From positions 1 to 64,000 of the forward strand of contig NZ_BPEV01000022.1 of assembly GCF_019654955.1 (NCBI RefSeq): a stretch of 64,000 nt of DNA. Direction: 5' to 3'. Position numbers and translations under genes: made by a program. Source of the stretch: Shewanella sp. KT0246 (GTDB taxonomy: Bacteria > Pseudomonadota > Gammaproteobacteria > Enterobacterales > Shewanellaceae). This document shows, piece after piece, positions 17,485 to 27,838 of the stretch (its first letter is position 1; every line of letters begins with the position of its first letter). The notes below the pieces were generated by a model. The model searched no databases and was not told the origin of the DNA. It saw only the letters and a program-made list of their open reading frames with translations.

Positions 17485-19827
17485 TTAATTCGCCAATTTT
17501 TGTTGATATAGGTTCGAGGTCACCTCTTTAACAGCATCAATGAGTTGGGGATAAGGCGTATCGGTCACTGTGACAAAACCGATGTTGGCATTTTCACCAT
17601 CAAAAGCTCTTCCCGTTAACGGCTCATCCATATATTGAAACCAATGGGCGCCAACCATATACGGTTTTTCCAATACACTTTGCATGTATCGTTTGTATTT
17701 GTTAGCTCTATCTTGCTGCCCACTAGCATGAACAATTCCAGGATTAAGTAAGCCTGAACCTTCTGTGCTACCGATATGAAATTCTCCAATCACTACGGGT
17801 AAATCGACTTCTTCTAAGAACTGCCAAAAATGGGTTTGCATGCCTTCTTCATAAATATTAAAACTCAGCACATCTGAATACTTGATGGAGGCTTTAATAA
17901 TTTCATCAGGCATGCCCCAGTTAGCCATTCTCGCGCCCATATACAAATGATTGGGCATTTTTTTGGCAAGCGTATTGTGGACGACGGTGAAGTATTGTTC
18001 ACCTAACATTTCAAGCATTCTCGATAAATCCGCGACTTGCCTTGTGGAGTGATGCTCTGATGTGAAGCCTGCATCAAAACTAGACCAATCAGAAATTTCA
18101 GTCTGCCATGCTGTATTTAGCTTGTTAATTTCACTGTATTTATCTTTTAAGTGAGTGCTAAATGCCTTTTTAGCGGGGCTGTTAGTCGAATTCTTTGATA
18201 ACGCATCTAAAATAACCCCATAACGAGCAGCAATTGAGCCTTCTCGTTCACCCCAACTCTTTTCATTATCAATAAAAATACCCGCACACCATGGTGAATC
18301 TTTTACTGAACGAGAAATTTCATCAATGGTCACTTGAGCGCGATGAGCAAACTCAGGATCATATGGATCGGGCATGAGCCCCCAATGGTTCACTGACCCA
18401 GATAAGGTTTGAAAGTCACCAATAATCCAGCCATTTGCAAAATACGGCACTTTATTGGCTTGATAAAACGCAGGATCAACCCAATTACCAAATGAGGTAA
18501 ATCCCCAGTCTTTCATTCTTGCAAGGGTAACTTCGTGCCATTTAGTTAAATATCCATCTGCATCATTTCCATATTTGCGTTCAAGGTTTGCTTGATAAAA
18601 ACTAAAGGTTTCACCGTGTGGTATCGCGCCTTTATGAGTTGAGCGGCGATAGCTATAGTGTTTCGCTAAAGGCTCATCATATTCGGGTAACCAATTGAAC
18701 ATATTGTGGCGTAAAGGCGACGCCACATAAGCAGTGTCTTTAATTGATTGCGGAACCTGTATTGTGCCCATTGAATCTTCAGGAGTGGTTTCATTGGGGT
18801 CGCGATATCTCACTTTATCGTTTTTATAATCAACCCCTGTTAAGGTCGACATATTAGCCATCCTGACATTAGCGGGTCCATGTGAGAAAAAAACATTCCC
18901 CAATGGATCGATCATCCACCATTTCCCGTCAATTTTTTCAGTCCTAAAAAAGCCAGTGGCTTTTCGCTTTGCAGCAGCCGTATAGCCACCGTAGATAGAG
19001 CGATTAGCCATACCTTTTGAGCTATCTAACTGTGCCAATTCTTTTGTCGTTTGGTTTTTAAGTTGTTCATCAGTTTTGATTTTTAATGGATAATCAATTT
19101 GAGCATGTTGGCCATACTTATCGACAATATTATGCATCCACTTGGGATCTAAACTTGGGTTTTGTCTTATACGTAGGTTATTAACTGTAATCTCATGACT
19201 TTCTAACAAACCAATAGTAAAAAACTTAAGCGCTGCGATTTGGGTTAAATCAACATTATCGTCACGCCACGATCGCCAAACCATTAACAGATCCTTGGTA
19301 TCCCAAGGTTTAGCATCACCCCAAAAACCTGTTTCAGTTTCAGCCTCGACCCCATCAAGAGGAAAGAATACGGTGCCGGTATAATTAGGTTTAATACTGA
19401 TAGAACGGCTTTGTGATTGACCAGAGTCATTTTCAAGCGCTAAGTAAAAATGGACTGATTTATCTTGGGGATTCACGACATCAAACGCCAAATTGTATCG
19501 GCTAAAATCAGATAAATCCCACGCGTTATCAGGGGTAATTGTTACTGTGGAAATATTATGTTTATCTGAAAATAAGATGCTTAATTTATCATCTTCAACT
19601 TGGCTGGTAGCTGATGTTTGTTGAATCCATTGTTGCTGTTTCGTCATTGAAAAATCAATCAATGATAATAACGGACTGGTTTCATCATTGGGTAATAGCT
19701 CTGTAGGCTTTGAAGGTTGGTTTAGTGGCTTTTTAGCTGATAAGGCTTGGCTGGATATATTGGCATCGTTGCATCCTATTAATGCTAATGCACTGACTAA
19801 TAATAATGGTCGATATGGAAAAGGCAT
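17485..19827 (-). CDS. GH50 beta-agarase lipoprotein (copy 1)
   Basis: A 780-residue glycoside hydrolase family 50 enzyme with a lipoprotein signal (lipobox LIGC). An N-terminal CBM-like beta domain (about 45-230) is followed by a linker and the (beta/alpha)8 catalytic domain. Likely acid/base Glu522 lies in 'FIDNEKSWG' and nucleophile Glu682 in 'VIGEFHIGS', spaced as in Aga50D. GH50 enzymes release neoagarobiose or neoagarotetraose from agarose chains. ATG 19827 is chosen because GGAG sits 9 nt before it; an upstream TTG adds five residues. It follows a TonB-dependent receptor beyond a terminator, with no ATTGTTAACAAT site of its own. Confidence 0.9.
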   Translation of the reverse strand: MPFPYRPLLLVSALALIGCNDANISSQALSAKKPLNQPSKPTELLPNDETSPLLSLIDFSMTKQQQWIQQTSATSQVEDDKLSILFSDKHNISTVTITPDNAWDLSDFSRYNLAFDVVNPQDKSVHFYLALENDSGQSQSRSISIKPNYTGTVFFPLDGVEAETETGFWGDAKPWDTKDLLMVWRSWRDDNVDLTQIAALKFFTIGLLESHEITVNNLRIRQNPSLDPKWMHNIVDKYGQHAQIDYPLKIKTDEQLKNQTTKELAQLDSSKGMANRSIYGGYTAAAKRKATGFFRTEKIDGKWWMIDPLGNVFFSHGPANVRMANMSTLTGVDYKNDKVRYRDPNETTPEDSMGTIQVPQSIKDTAYVASPLRHNMFNWLPEYDEPLAKHYSYRRSTHKGAIPHGETFSFYQANLERKYGNDADGYLTKWHEVTLARMKDWGFTSFGNWVDPAFYQANKVPYFANGWIIGDFQTLSGSVNHWGLMPDPYDPEFAHRAQVTIDEISRSVKDSPWCAGIFIDNEKSWGEREGSIAARYGVILDALSKNSTNSPAKKAFSTHLKDKYSEINKLNTAWQTEISDWSSFDAGFTSEHHSTRQVADLSRMLEMLGEQYFTVVHNTLAKKMPNHLYMGARMANWGMPDEIIKASIKYSDVLSFNIYEEGMQTHFWQFLEEVDLPVVIGEFHIGSTEGSGLLNPGIVHASGQQDRANKYKRYMQSVLEKPYMVGAHWFQYMDEPLTGRAFDGENANIGFVTVTDTPYPQLIDAVKEVTSNLYQQKLAN

Positions 19828-19974
19828 GTTAATACGCTCCAATCTATAATGTTTCTAATGAATTCATTGATAACTTGTTGATTATTCATTACTGATATTT
19901 GGTCTGTCTGGCTTGGATTAACCCTATGATGGTTTGCAATAGAGTTAGCACAACTCACTAATTTAATGATAAAA

Positions 19975-20000
19975 AAAAGGGCCACCAAAGTGACCCTTTT
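19975..20000 (-). terminator. terminator between TonB receptor and GH50
   Basis: The stem AAAAGGG(C)CAC/GTGACCCTTTT sits 14 bp after the receptor stop codon and has a T-run on the minus strand. It may let only part of the transcription reach the GH50 gene. Confidence 0.75.
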
Positions 20001-20013
20001 ATACATTATCTAA

Positions 20014-23000
20014 TTAGAAGTTCATTCGTGCGTTTAAGCGGAATGTACGACCTGTTTGATATTGGTAAACCGTACGAGAATCTGTAGCACCTCCACTGAG
20101 TGGGCTGCCTTCATCTAATACTTCACCATTCACATTTAAGAAGCGGCTAGTGTAGTACTGACGTGTACCTTCGTCGGTTAAATTAACCGCTTGGAATGAG
20201 AACGTCACATAATCATTCAGTTGATAGCTTGCTGAAAAATCTAATGTTTGACGACCTTCTTCCCACAACGAACCTGACTCCCATGAGCGCTTGGCTAACT
20301 GATCGCTATTACCACGGTATGATAAGCGAAGTTGATGGCCATTCTTCTCCCAAAAAGCGGTTAAGTTGTAGCTATGCTCCGGCGTGTAAGCCACTTGCAA
20401 AGAAGGCAACTTAACGGAATCATCGATTGATGAAACTTCTTGATCATACTCACTGTCTTGATAGGTATAATTGGTTTGAATACCTAAACCTGATAACCAA
20501 CCAGGCAGCATATCAAAGGTTTGAATGTATTGAAGTTCAACACCTTGAATGGTTGCTCCTTTACCATTTTTGATTCGAGTGGTTTTAAACTGAGCACACA
20601 TTTGTTCTAAGTCGCCAGAGTACATCCAATCTTCACTGAACTCATCGTTACCTTGAAAACGTTTAGGCATACATTGCTCAAGACTGTCTTGACCGGCAAT
20701 TAACACCAAATCATCAGGATTGTAGCTGTCACCTTCTGTCAGACCCACATCACGTAAATCGTCCATGTATGTAACAACGGTTTCTGACTCTTCAAAGTTT
20801 GTCATGTCTTTATAGAAAATACCTGCAGATAGCATGCTGGTATCGTTAAAGTACCACTCATAAGATAAATCAAAATTGATTGATTCAAGTGGATCAAGCT
20901 TAGGCGATGTTAATGTGATGGTGTTATTACGGTTGTAACCACCCCACTGAGTTTCGCTCACTTTAAAGCCTGGACGCAGGGAATCGATTTGTGGTCTTGC
21001 CATGGTTTTAGATGCGGCAAAACGTAACACGGTATCGTCTAACAACATGTAATTTAAGTTAATACTCGGTAAGAACACATCGTAATCATGGGTTCCTGTT
21101 ACCCCAAATGAACGCTTACTTCTGTCTTCTGTTGCAACTAGCTGACCATTTTCATCAAGTTGTCTGTCACCGTAAGCGTAAAATTTCTCAGTTGAAATAT
21201 CACTGTGGCGCCATAACCACCAATCGGACTCATTCGGATTACCTTGTACGGCATTAGGGTCAAAACAAGCTCCCTCATTAGCACGAGCTATATCATCAGA
21301 TAAATCTGTTGTTCCTACAGTGTCATATCCGTTACCGTCAACACGAGCCCAACGGGTTTCTGCATTCCAGTCAGTCCCATAAAATGGGATGCCACTGCAT
21401 TCAGGTAGACTAGCATCACGCAGTTCAGCTAATTTGAATGGATCCATTAAGCGACCGACATTGCCTGGGTCAAACGCAAACTGCACCCCTGAAGACCCCG
21501 CGGCTTCAACCTCAGTTTTCACGTAACGCACCCCTAAATCACCCGATAATTTACCATCGAATAAATCAAAGTTAGCTTTTAAGTAAGTCGCAAAATTTTC
21601 TAACTCTGCAGAGCGGGTATTAGAGTTATCTGGTGTGAAGCCTACAGAAGGCGAACCTAATGCAACGTCAAAGGCTTTAAATGCCGAGAAAGTTGACCAA
21701 CCATCGGTAATAGAATCACGACCATAACCGTTACTAGACATAAAGTTGTCTACTGGGAAGTTTTCATCAGTTGCAAATAAGTCACCACTTAATGAATTAA
21801 GTCCATCGTTAAGCACGGTAGGTGCGCCAGTATAAGGGTTATTAATGACTACCCCTTCACCAACACTGTTAAATGCGTTCTGTTGATTATCGACATATTT
21901 TTCACGATTCGAATATTTAGCACCAAATTCAATACTTCTTAAAGGACCAACATCTACAATCCAATCAAAATCAACAAATGCCGATTTTTGTGTATCTTCT
22001 ACCGCGACGACTGAACGATTTAAGAAAGTCAGATGCTGTGCATTTAACTCATCAGCATTGAAACCGGTAGTGGAATAGTTATCCCAAACATTTAGCGGGT
22101 CGCCAAATTCATTATTGGCACCAAAATCAATTAAGCCGCTGCCACCAACAATGGTACAAGGACCGCCAGTACAGTCATAACCTACTGGTTCAATGTCTGT
22201 TTCTGGAACATTCTTAATTAACCAGCGGTTAATATTGCTGTAGTTTTGCAGTGCGATATAAACTTGATTATCTGGTATACGTTCAGATTTAGAGTAACCA
22301 ACACCCGCATTTAAGATCAGGTTATCGGTGAGATCTTGACGTAAGTCGAAAGAGATTACCGTGTTTTCTTCATCATATTTGTTTTCAGACTGCATTAAGC
22401 CGCCATCACCAAAACGATTTAGATATTTAGTAAAGGTGTTGGTTTTAGTATCAATGGTGTGCCAGTTTTCTTGAGGATCCGTCCACAGTGAAGGTCCGCC
22501 GCCCAAACCAGGATCGACACCTTCGATCATATTGCCTTGTTGACCACTTCTGACTTGTACACCATGCATCGAGCTATCAAAAGATTGTTTGGTAAAGTTA
22601 GTGTTTAAATTAAATTCTGTTGAATCTGTTGGAGCCCACTGCAAACCTAAGTTGAAGTTCATACGGTCTACATCGTTATTATATAATTCATAACGCGTGT
22701 TTTTATTGGTGATGCCCCAAACGTCTTCAACTAGGTTACCTTGTGTGTCAGCAGCAAGGTGGGAATATTCAGACACCCAATTGTCCGCGGCGTACTGATC
22801 TTTACGGTAAGTATTAGTTTCTTTAACGGCAGTAAAAATAACACCGAAAGTTTCATCAAAAAACTTTTCAGAAATCGTGCCTGAAATTTTGTAGTTTTCG
22901 TCTTCAATCAAATCGTTGTAACGACCTTCAACCGTAAGGGTTCGAATGTCATTACTGATATCAAGTGGCTTGTTGGTGATCAAGTTAATGTTAGCGCCTA

Positions 23001-23475
23001 ATGCACCTTCTTCATGATCGGCACTGGGCGTTTTAACCACTTCAATTTTTGATAAAATATCAGATGAGTACTGAGATAAATCAACACTTTGGCTAAAATC
23101 CGTTGTACCAAGTTGCACGCCATTCATACTAACGTTATTTTGCTGTGAATTTGCACCACGTACAGTAATACGAGTACCTTCACCGTCAACAGACTGAGCT
23201 GTTACACCTGTGACACGCGATAGCGCATCTGCAATGTTTTGGTCGGTTGATTTACCGATATCTTCTGCATTGATTGAATCAGTTAAGTTCTCTGCAAAGC
23301 GTTTATCGTTGATTGATTTCTTTAAACTGCCCTTCAGTCCTTTTACCTGAATCACTTCCATCTCTTCTGAAGCTTCATCTGTTGTTTTTTCTTCAGCAAC
23401 AACTTGCATCGACATTGCAGTTAACAATGCAAGATACACAGAGCTGTATTTATATTTTACTGTCTTAATTGGCAT
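20014..23475 (-). CDS. TonB-dependent outer-membrane receptor (large, oligosaccharide type)
   Basis: A 1153-residue receptor: signal peptide at about 1-27 (ending VVA-EE), a region with 'EVIQVKGLKGSLKKSINDKR', the plug domain ('AEDIGKSTDQNIADALSRVTGV', 'GEGTRITVRGANSQQNNVSMNG'), then a 22-strand barrel ending in the aromatic C-terminus 'FRLNARMNF'. It belongs to the Alteromonadales/Xanthomonas family of carbohydrate receptors. I start it at ATG 23475 because of the GGGGGAG ribosome-binding site before it and the clear signal peptide; the frame is open upstream to 23607. It probably imports large neoagaro-oligosaccharides. Confidence 0.9.
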   Translation of the reverse strand: MPIKTVKYKYSSVYLALLTAMSMQVVAEEKTTDEASEEMEVIQVKGLKGSLKKSINDKRFAENLTDSINAEDIGKSTDQNIADALSRVTGVTAQSVDGEGTRITVRGANSQQNNVSMNGVQLGTTDFSQSVDLSQYSSDILSKIEVVKTPSADHEEGALGANINLITNKPLDISNDIRTLTVEGRYNDLIEDENYKISGTISEKFFDETFGVIFTAVKETNTYRKDQYAADNWVSEYSHLAADTQGNLVEDVWGITNKNTRYELYNNDVDRMNFNLGLQWAPTDSTEFNLNTNFTKQSFDSSMHGVQVRSGQQGNMIEGVDPGLGGGPSLWTDPQENWHTIDTKTNTFTKYLNRFGDGGLMQSENKYDEENTVISFDLRQDLTDNLILNAGVGYSKSERIPDNQVYIALQNYSNINRWLIKNVPETDIEPVGYDCTGGPCTIVGGSGLIDFGANNEFGDPLNVWDNYSTTGFNADELNAQHLTFLNRSVVAVEDTQKSAFVDFDWIVDVGPLRSIEFGAKYSNREKYVDNQQNAFNSVGEGVVINNPYTGAPTVLNDGLNSLSGDLFATDENFPVDNFMSSNGYGRDSITDGWSTFSAFKAFDVALGSPSVGFTPDNSNTRSAELENFATYLKANFDLFDGKLSGDLGVRYVKTEVEAAGSSGVQFAFDPGNVGRLMDPFKLAELRDASLPECSGIPFYGTDWNAETRWARVDGNGYDTVGTTDLSDDIARANEGACFDPNAVQGNPNESDWWLWRHSDISTEKFYAYGDRQLDENGQLVATEDRSKRSFGVTGTHDYDVFLPSINLNYMLLDDTVLRFAASKTMARPQIDSLRPGFKVSETQWGGYNRNNTITLTSPKLDPLESINFDLSYEWYFNDTSMLSAGIFYKDMTNFEESETVVTYMDDLRDVGLTEGDSYNPDDLVLIAGQDSLEQCMPKRFQGNDEFSEDWMYSGDLEQMCAQFKTTRIKNGKGATIQGVELQYIQTFDMLPGWLSGLGIQTNYTYQDSEYDQEVSSIDDSVKLPSLQVAYTPEHSYNLTAFWEKNGHQLRLSYRGNSDQLAKRSWESGSLWEEGRQTLDFSASYQLNDYVTFSFQAVNLTDEGTRQYYTSRFLNVNGEVLDEGSPLSGGATDSRTVYQYQTGRTFRLNARMNF

Positions 23476-23589
23476 ATCTACTCCCCCAAGAGCGTTTGTG
23501 TTTCTGCCTAACTGAATTGCAAAAGTTAAGATAATGTTGCAACTCTGTTTACAGACATTACTGATCAAGGGAATAACTGTCAACATAAT

Positions 23590-23601
23590 TTTGTTAACAA
23601 T
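23590..23601. promoter_or_regulatory. near-perfect ATTGTTAACAAT palindrome before TonB receptor
   Basis: TTTGTTAACAAT keeps the 10-bp core TTGTTAACAA and differs from the consensus only at the first base. It is 115 bp upstream of the receptor start codon. Confidence 0.7.
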
Positions 23602-23971
23602 CTTCAATTAGTATAAATCAATTTGTGATGTGTATTCCAATAGAACCTTTATCAATCTTGGTGTGATTATACCGCATTTAACAAACTGATAACCATCGAG
23701 GTAATAATTGTTTGCTACTGATTTAAAAGGGTTTTGTGACAACAATTATTTACGCCAGCATCAATTAACATCATCCACTCATATCCGCCTTTATCCAGTT
23801 GATATCACTTTATCTATTATCTCTCAACAGTCATACATGCTAATAAATTTGATCTTATATGTAAGTTGAAACCAATAGTTGTTTAAAAACAAATGTTAAA
23901 TCACAGCTAAAATCTACCCGTTTTAATTTGTTAATTGAACGGACATAAACAATTTCTGAAATGTGAGACAC

Positions 23972-23996
23972 AAAAAAGCCATCCGAAGATGGCTTT
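23972..23996 (-). terminator. terminator of PhoD-like gene
   Basis: The stem AAAGCCATC with loop CGAA and a T6 run on the minus strand lies 25 bp beyond the stop codon. Confidence 0.85.
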
Positions 23997-24018
23997 AACT
24001 TAATGTGACATTTCTGTT

Positions 24019-26385
24019 TTAAAATTTGTGTATATATGGCCAACCAGCAAATTGTTTACCTTGAGTTGGATCGGTATCCCACTCCCAGCATTCGAATTCA
24101 AATTGTTCGGCATGATGGTTTACTTTTACAATACCGTAGCCTTCACTTTTTAAGCTCCTATCAGCTAAATAGTTACTCCAGGAATTATTGGTTTGCTGTT
24201 TAAAATCATCATAGGTCACCTTAGGGTTGGCAACGGCTAGTACCCGCATCTTATTACCAAATGTATCGGTAAAATTACCCGTGTTAGGATCATTATTAAA
24301 TTGATTATCAAGTTTATCTAATCCTTCAAACCATCGCTGCCAAAAGGCGGCTCCAGCAGGGCCAGCATAAAATAATGGTCCATCTTCAAAGGTGTCTAAC
24401 CCTTGTTTAGCCACCATGGCTAAATGTTGATCACCGCAAATGACTACAGCGCCTGCGTCTTTAATCAATTTGACTGCGCGAGTTCTACCGTCAGGTGGAT
24501 AGCCGTTTGAGTCGTAATCTAACAATGGTTCTAAATTACTTTTGGTCTGAGGCGAGCCCCACATGGATGCAGCAATACAGATTTTAGGCAGTGCTTTATC
24601 CATATCTGCCCATTCGCGTAAAAACTGCTCTTGCCTATGACCCAATAACTCACCTTGGGCATAAATCGGATCGATATTAATATTACGGCGGGATTTAAAC
24701 TTTCTATCTTCTACCATGGCAAAACTGACACCACCATAAACGAAGGCACCATAAGTCACAGAAATACCGTGTTCTATTGGTGTTGGATCGTATGCATCAG
24801 GATTATGACCATGTTGCATTCGATAAACCATTTTGACCAAGGCTTTGGTTTGCATATAGCCACCGTCTTCTTCGGTGCGTTTATCACCTTCTAATACAAC
24901 GGGGTCACGGCCACCTACTCCCCATAAATTACCTTGTAGCACGTCATGGTCATCCGCTAACAATATTGCGGGTTTATTTCGAATAGAGTCTTTGAATGTC
25001 CAATACCAAAGATACCAGCGATAAAGCATGTCTAAGTGTGAGTCAGGTCGATTACGCCATACTTGTGTTGGCGTTGCTTCATAATACTGATCACCACAAA
25101 ATACATACATATCTGGTTCGTGCTTGTCGCAATTATTCACCAGTTCTGTATGAGGAAACAAAATATTCTCAGGACTAAAACGACCTAATTGCTTTTCTTG
25201 TTTTAATCGGGTCTTGAAATGCTCAATATCTAATGACTGATTGGTGGCCACAAGGCAAGAATATAAAGCGATAGATAATGGCTTGGTTTTACCTGGATCT
25301 TTTAGCACTTGGCCTTGGTATAACACGTCCACCTGATCTGATGTGCTATCGGTAACTACTCGATAATTGTGTGTTTGGCTGTTATCCCAGTTATCGACAC
25401 GGTATTGAATAATGTAACCGGGCTCCATTTGGGATGAAGGCGCAGAGACCCACTCCTTACTGCCGGCGATTTGATATTGTAACTTGGCAGTTTGATACTC
25501 ATCGTCAGCAACTGGCATAAACTGGGCACTGAGTTTTAATACCGACTTATTGACACTGTGCATACAGCCCATAACAGGCCCAATGGCTTGTCGATCAAGC
25601 TTCGATAGTTTTTCACCACCCGTTTGAATATCTGAAAATGCCCAGCGCGCCCCACTTTGCTTAGGTGGCGTTGAAGATAACAACATCACCCCGCCTAGTA
25701 GTTCATCATTAGCAACGCCAGTTCTAACAATAAACCCAAGCTCTTTACCGGTTTTACTGTCAATGGCAACTAAACGAACATCAAATGACGTTTTTGATAC
25801 AGGATCAATATGGCAATCTAAGATAATCTCACGATCATGAACAGCGCCAATATTAACGCTATTGGTTCTCACGATTTTTTCATAAGCCAATGGTTTTTGT
25901 TTGTTAGTGAAGTCATTAAAACTAAGTTCACCTTTTTCATTAATGACAGCCATAAAGCCGCCATTTTCACCTGATGCCCTTTGGATCAAAGCGCTGGCTC
26001 GATAATCTAAACTATCCGAACCCGCCCCCAATAAAAAACCGCAAAAGCCGGCTTTATTAGGTGTTAAGTTTGAAACTTTTGCTTTAATACGAGCAGGCTT
26101 AATACTGTTATTAAGTTGTCGCGTTAATATCGACACCGTGCGCATTTCAAAGCCACGCCCGTTTCGAATGCATTCAATTTTACCTGCATTCAATCGCCAA
26201 TCTTGCAGGCGATTACCCCAAAAAGCAGAACCAAGCCAAGGACGTTTACTATTACTGACTAATGTTTCCACTAAAGAAACGTCAGTAACAGACAATCTAT
26301 TGGCTGCCGCTCTAGCTGCTTGAGATGGGAATAATAAGCCACCCGTTGCTAAAGCCGAAAGTTTTATAAAACTGCGTCTATCCAT
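24019..26385 (-). CDS. Tat-exported PhoD-like metallophosphoesterase
   Basis: A 788-residue protein with a twin-arginine signal (MDRRSFIKLSALATGG). About 300 N-terminal residues look like beta-sandwich domains, then comes a PhoD-type metallophosphatase domain with 'FCGDQYYEA', 'LLADDHDVLQGN' (metal ligands), 'AASMWGSPQ' and 'VVICGDQHLAMVA'. ATG 26385 is chosen for its GAGGAAGG ribosome-binding site. PhoD enzymes are Ca/Fe phosphodiesterases or alkaline phosphatases. Why one sits directly after GH117 in the agar gene order is unclear; it might strip ester groups from the polysaccharide, which is inference. Confidence 0.83.
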   Translation of the reverse strand: MDRRSFIKLSALATGGLLFPSQAARAAANRLSVTDVSLVETLVSNSKRPWLGSAFWGNRLQDWRLNAGKIECIRNGRGFEMRTVSILTRQLNNSIKPARIKAKVSNLTPNKAGFCGFLLGAGSDSLDYRASALIQRASGENGGFMAVINEKGELSFNDFTNKQKPLAYEKIVRTNSVNIGAVHDREIILDCHIDPVSKTSFDVRLVAIDSKTGKELGFIVRTGVANDELLGGVMLLSSTPPKQSGARWAFSDIQTGGEKLSKLDRQAIGPVMGCMHSVNKSVLKLSAQFMPVADDEYQTAKLQYQIAGSKEWVSAPSSQMEPGYIIQYRVDNWDNSQTHNYRVVTDSTSDQVDVLYQGQVLKDPGKTKPLSIALYSCLVATNQSLDIEHFKTRLKQEKQLGRFSPENILFPHTELVNNCDKHEPDMYVFCGDQYYEATPTQVWRNRPDSHLDMLYRWYLWYWTFKDSIRNKPAILLADDHDVLQGNLWGVGGRDPVVLEGDKRTEEDGGYMQTKALVKMVYRMQHGHNPDAYDPTPIEHGISVTYGAFVYGGVSFAMVEDRKFKSRRNINIDPIYAQGELLGHRQEQFLREWADMDKALPKICIAASMWGSPQTKSNLEPLLDYDSNGYPPDGRTRAVKLIKDAGAVVICGDQHLAMVAKQGLDTFEDGPLFYAGPAGAAFWQRWFEGLDKLDNQFNNDPNTGNFTDTFGNKMRVLAVANPKVTYDDFKQQTNNSWSNYLADRSLKSEGYGIVKVNHHAEQFEFECWEWDTDPTQGKQFAGWPYIHKF

Positions 26386-26552
26386 ACCTTCCTCAGTTTT
26401 GTTTACAAGAGTCCATTTGTACTCAATAAAGCGATTAAGTGATGACAACACCAGCCTTTAGCCGAACATTCTCTGTTATAAAGCAAAAGCAACGACGTAA
26501 AATCATTAAGGGGTCGAGGCCATATACGATAAAATTAGCATCGGGTTCGATG

Positions 26553-26608
26553 CCCTAACTAGTAGCTACTAACTGCCAAGTACTAACTGCTAACGACCAG
26601 TCACTTGC
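26553..26608. repeat. 14-bp tandem repeat between GH117 and PhoD-like genes
   Basis: Two clear 14-bp units (TACTAACTGCCAAG at 26567-26580 and TACTAACTGCTAAC at 26581-26594) are flanked by more degenerate ones. The array touches the GH117 stop codon. Its sequence is unrelated to the other 14-bp arrays in the window. Confidence 0.65.
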
Positions 26609-27726
26609 TAGTTACTATTTTGAAAAGTCCCAGCATCTAACACTTGTCGTTTGATGTTAAAGCGACAAATAAAATTCCAGTTCCAAGAAGCATCATATTG
26701 ATGACAAAGCCCCCAAGTTAGGCCGGGTCTTTGGCTGTCATTCACACCTACATCTGAGCTACTTGCTGCAACACTGTTAGGCTGAGTAGGTCTAAACAAG
26801 CCAATGGCTTCTGGTGCCCCTTTTATGTGGGCTTTAATATCAAAATTTAGGCCATCATCTGCAAACTGAATGGTATTTTTTTCAGGACCATCAGTTGTTA
26901 ATAGCGAAGCTATGCCACCTTCAAAATTCCACACAACCACTTCATGACCACTGTTTGAAATAGGGTTTAACTCAGACTTGATATAGGGGCCTTCAATGTT
27001 GTCAGCAATCGCTACACCGTGTTTAATTTCGCGGCCACCAAAGTTCATTTCTTCACCCATGGTTTCACCTTTGTAGTAAAGGTAAAACTTGTCATTAAAA
27101 AACTGTAGACAAGGATCATGCACTTTGTGACTGTCAAAACTTCCCTTACTGTTCACATGAAAACGGTTGTCTTCATCCCCTCGCCACTGGCCATCTTTAC
27201 TTGGGCTTAGGATTGGCGATGCAGACTTAAGCCATGGACCATATGGGCTGTCAGAACTGGCTAGTGCAATTTCTTCAAACTGCCTATTGGTATAAGGCGT
27301 GGTGACGGTTTGATAAACAAGGTAAAAGCGCCCATTGTGCGCCAGCACTTCTGGGGTAAAAATGGCGCGATCATCATATTGGCCAGCTTGACCACGTTTA
27401 ATCGCAACGCCTTGTTCTTTCCACGTTTCGCCATCGTTCGATGTCGCGTGCCACACTTCAGTCAAATCCCATGGGAAAACTTTATCCTCAAGGTTATCCG
27501 ACCCAAATCCTACGGTTTCCCCTTGGCCTTTGGTGTACCAGCAATGCAACACACCATCAACTTCAATGACCGAAGAAGGGTCACGCCTGATGACTCCATG
27601 CTCAAAAGCAAAGTCCCCTTTAAGCGGTGTCACTGCAAACTCGACCATCCAATCAGAGCGTGTTTTATCGTAACCACGCTCAATAGCGCGTCGACTTGCA
27701 AGGCTCAATGGTTTATTTGAATTCAT
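26608..27726 (-). CDS. GH117 1,3-alpha-3,6-anhydro-L-galactosidase (neoagarobiose hydrolase)
   Basis: A 372-residue five-bladed beta-propeller hydrolase of GH117: '[13 protein letters not shown]' at the N-terminus (the helix-turn-helix swap region of the dimer), '[19 protein letters not shown]', '[12 protein letters not shown]' and '[22 protein letters not shown]'. It splits neoagarobiose to D-galactose and 3,6-anhydro-L-galactose. There is no signal peptide, so the reaction is cytoplasmic. It follows the sugar porter and KDG-type kinase genes on the same strand after 112 bp, forming a transport-cleavage-kinase group. Confidence 0.92.
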   Translation of the reverse strand: MNSNKPLSLASRRAIERGYDKTRSDWMVEFAVTPLKGDFAFEHGVIRRDPSSVIEVDGVLHCWYTKGQGETVGFGSDNLEDKVFPWDLTEVWHATSNDGETWKEQGVAIKRGQAGQYDDRAIFTPEVLAHNGRFYLVYQTVTTPYTNRQFEEIALASSDSPYGPWLKSASPILSPSKDGQWRGDEDNRFHVNSKGSFDSHKVHDPCLQFFNDKFYLYYKGETMGEEMNFGGREIKHGVAIADNIEGPYIKSELNPISNSGHEVVVWNFEGGIASLLTTDGPEKNTIQFADDGLNFDIKAHIKGAPEAIGLFRPTQPNSVAASSSDVGVNDSQRPGLTWGLCHQYDASWNWNFICRFNIKRQVLDAGTFQNSN

Positions 27727-27838
27727 AACTATTCCTAAACGTCAGGTAGTGCCACGTCATAGTTGACGGTGGTGATTTTGATTTTGTTAAAGGGCAACAT
27801 AGCGATTGACTGATGTTCTCATTCACTTGTTAATCGTC

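Larger units (their letters stand above)
23476..24018. other. intergenic region between PhoD-like gene and TonB receptor
   Basis: 543 bp without a convincing gene. It contains the palindrome variant at 23590-23601 near the receptor promoter and the PhoD-like terminator at 23972-23996. Confidence 0.6.
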
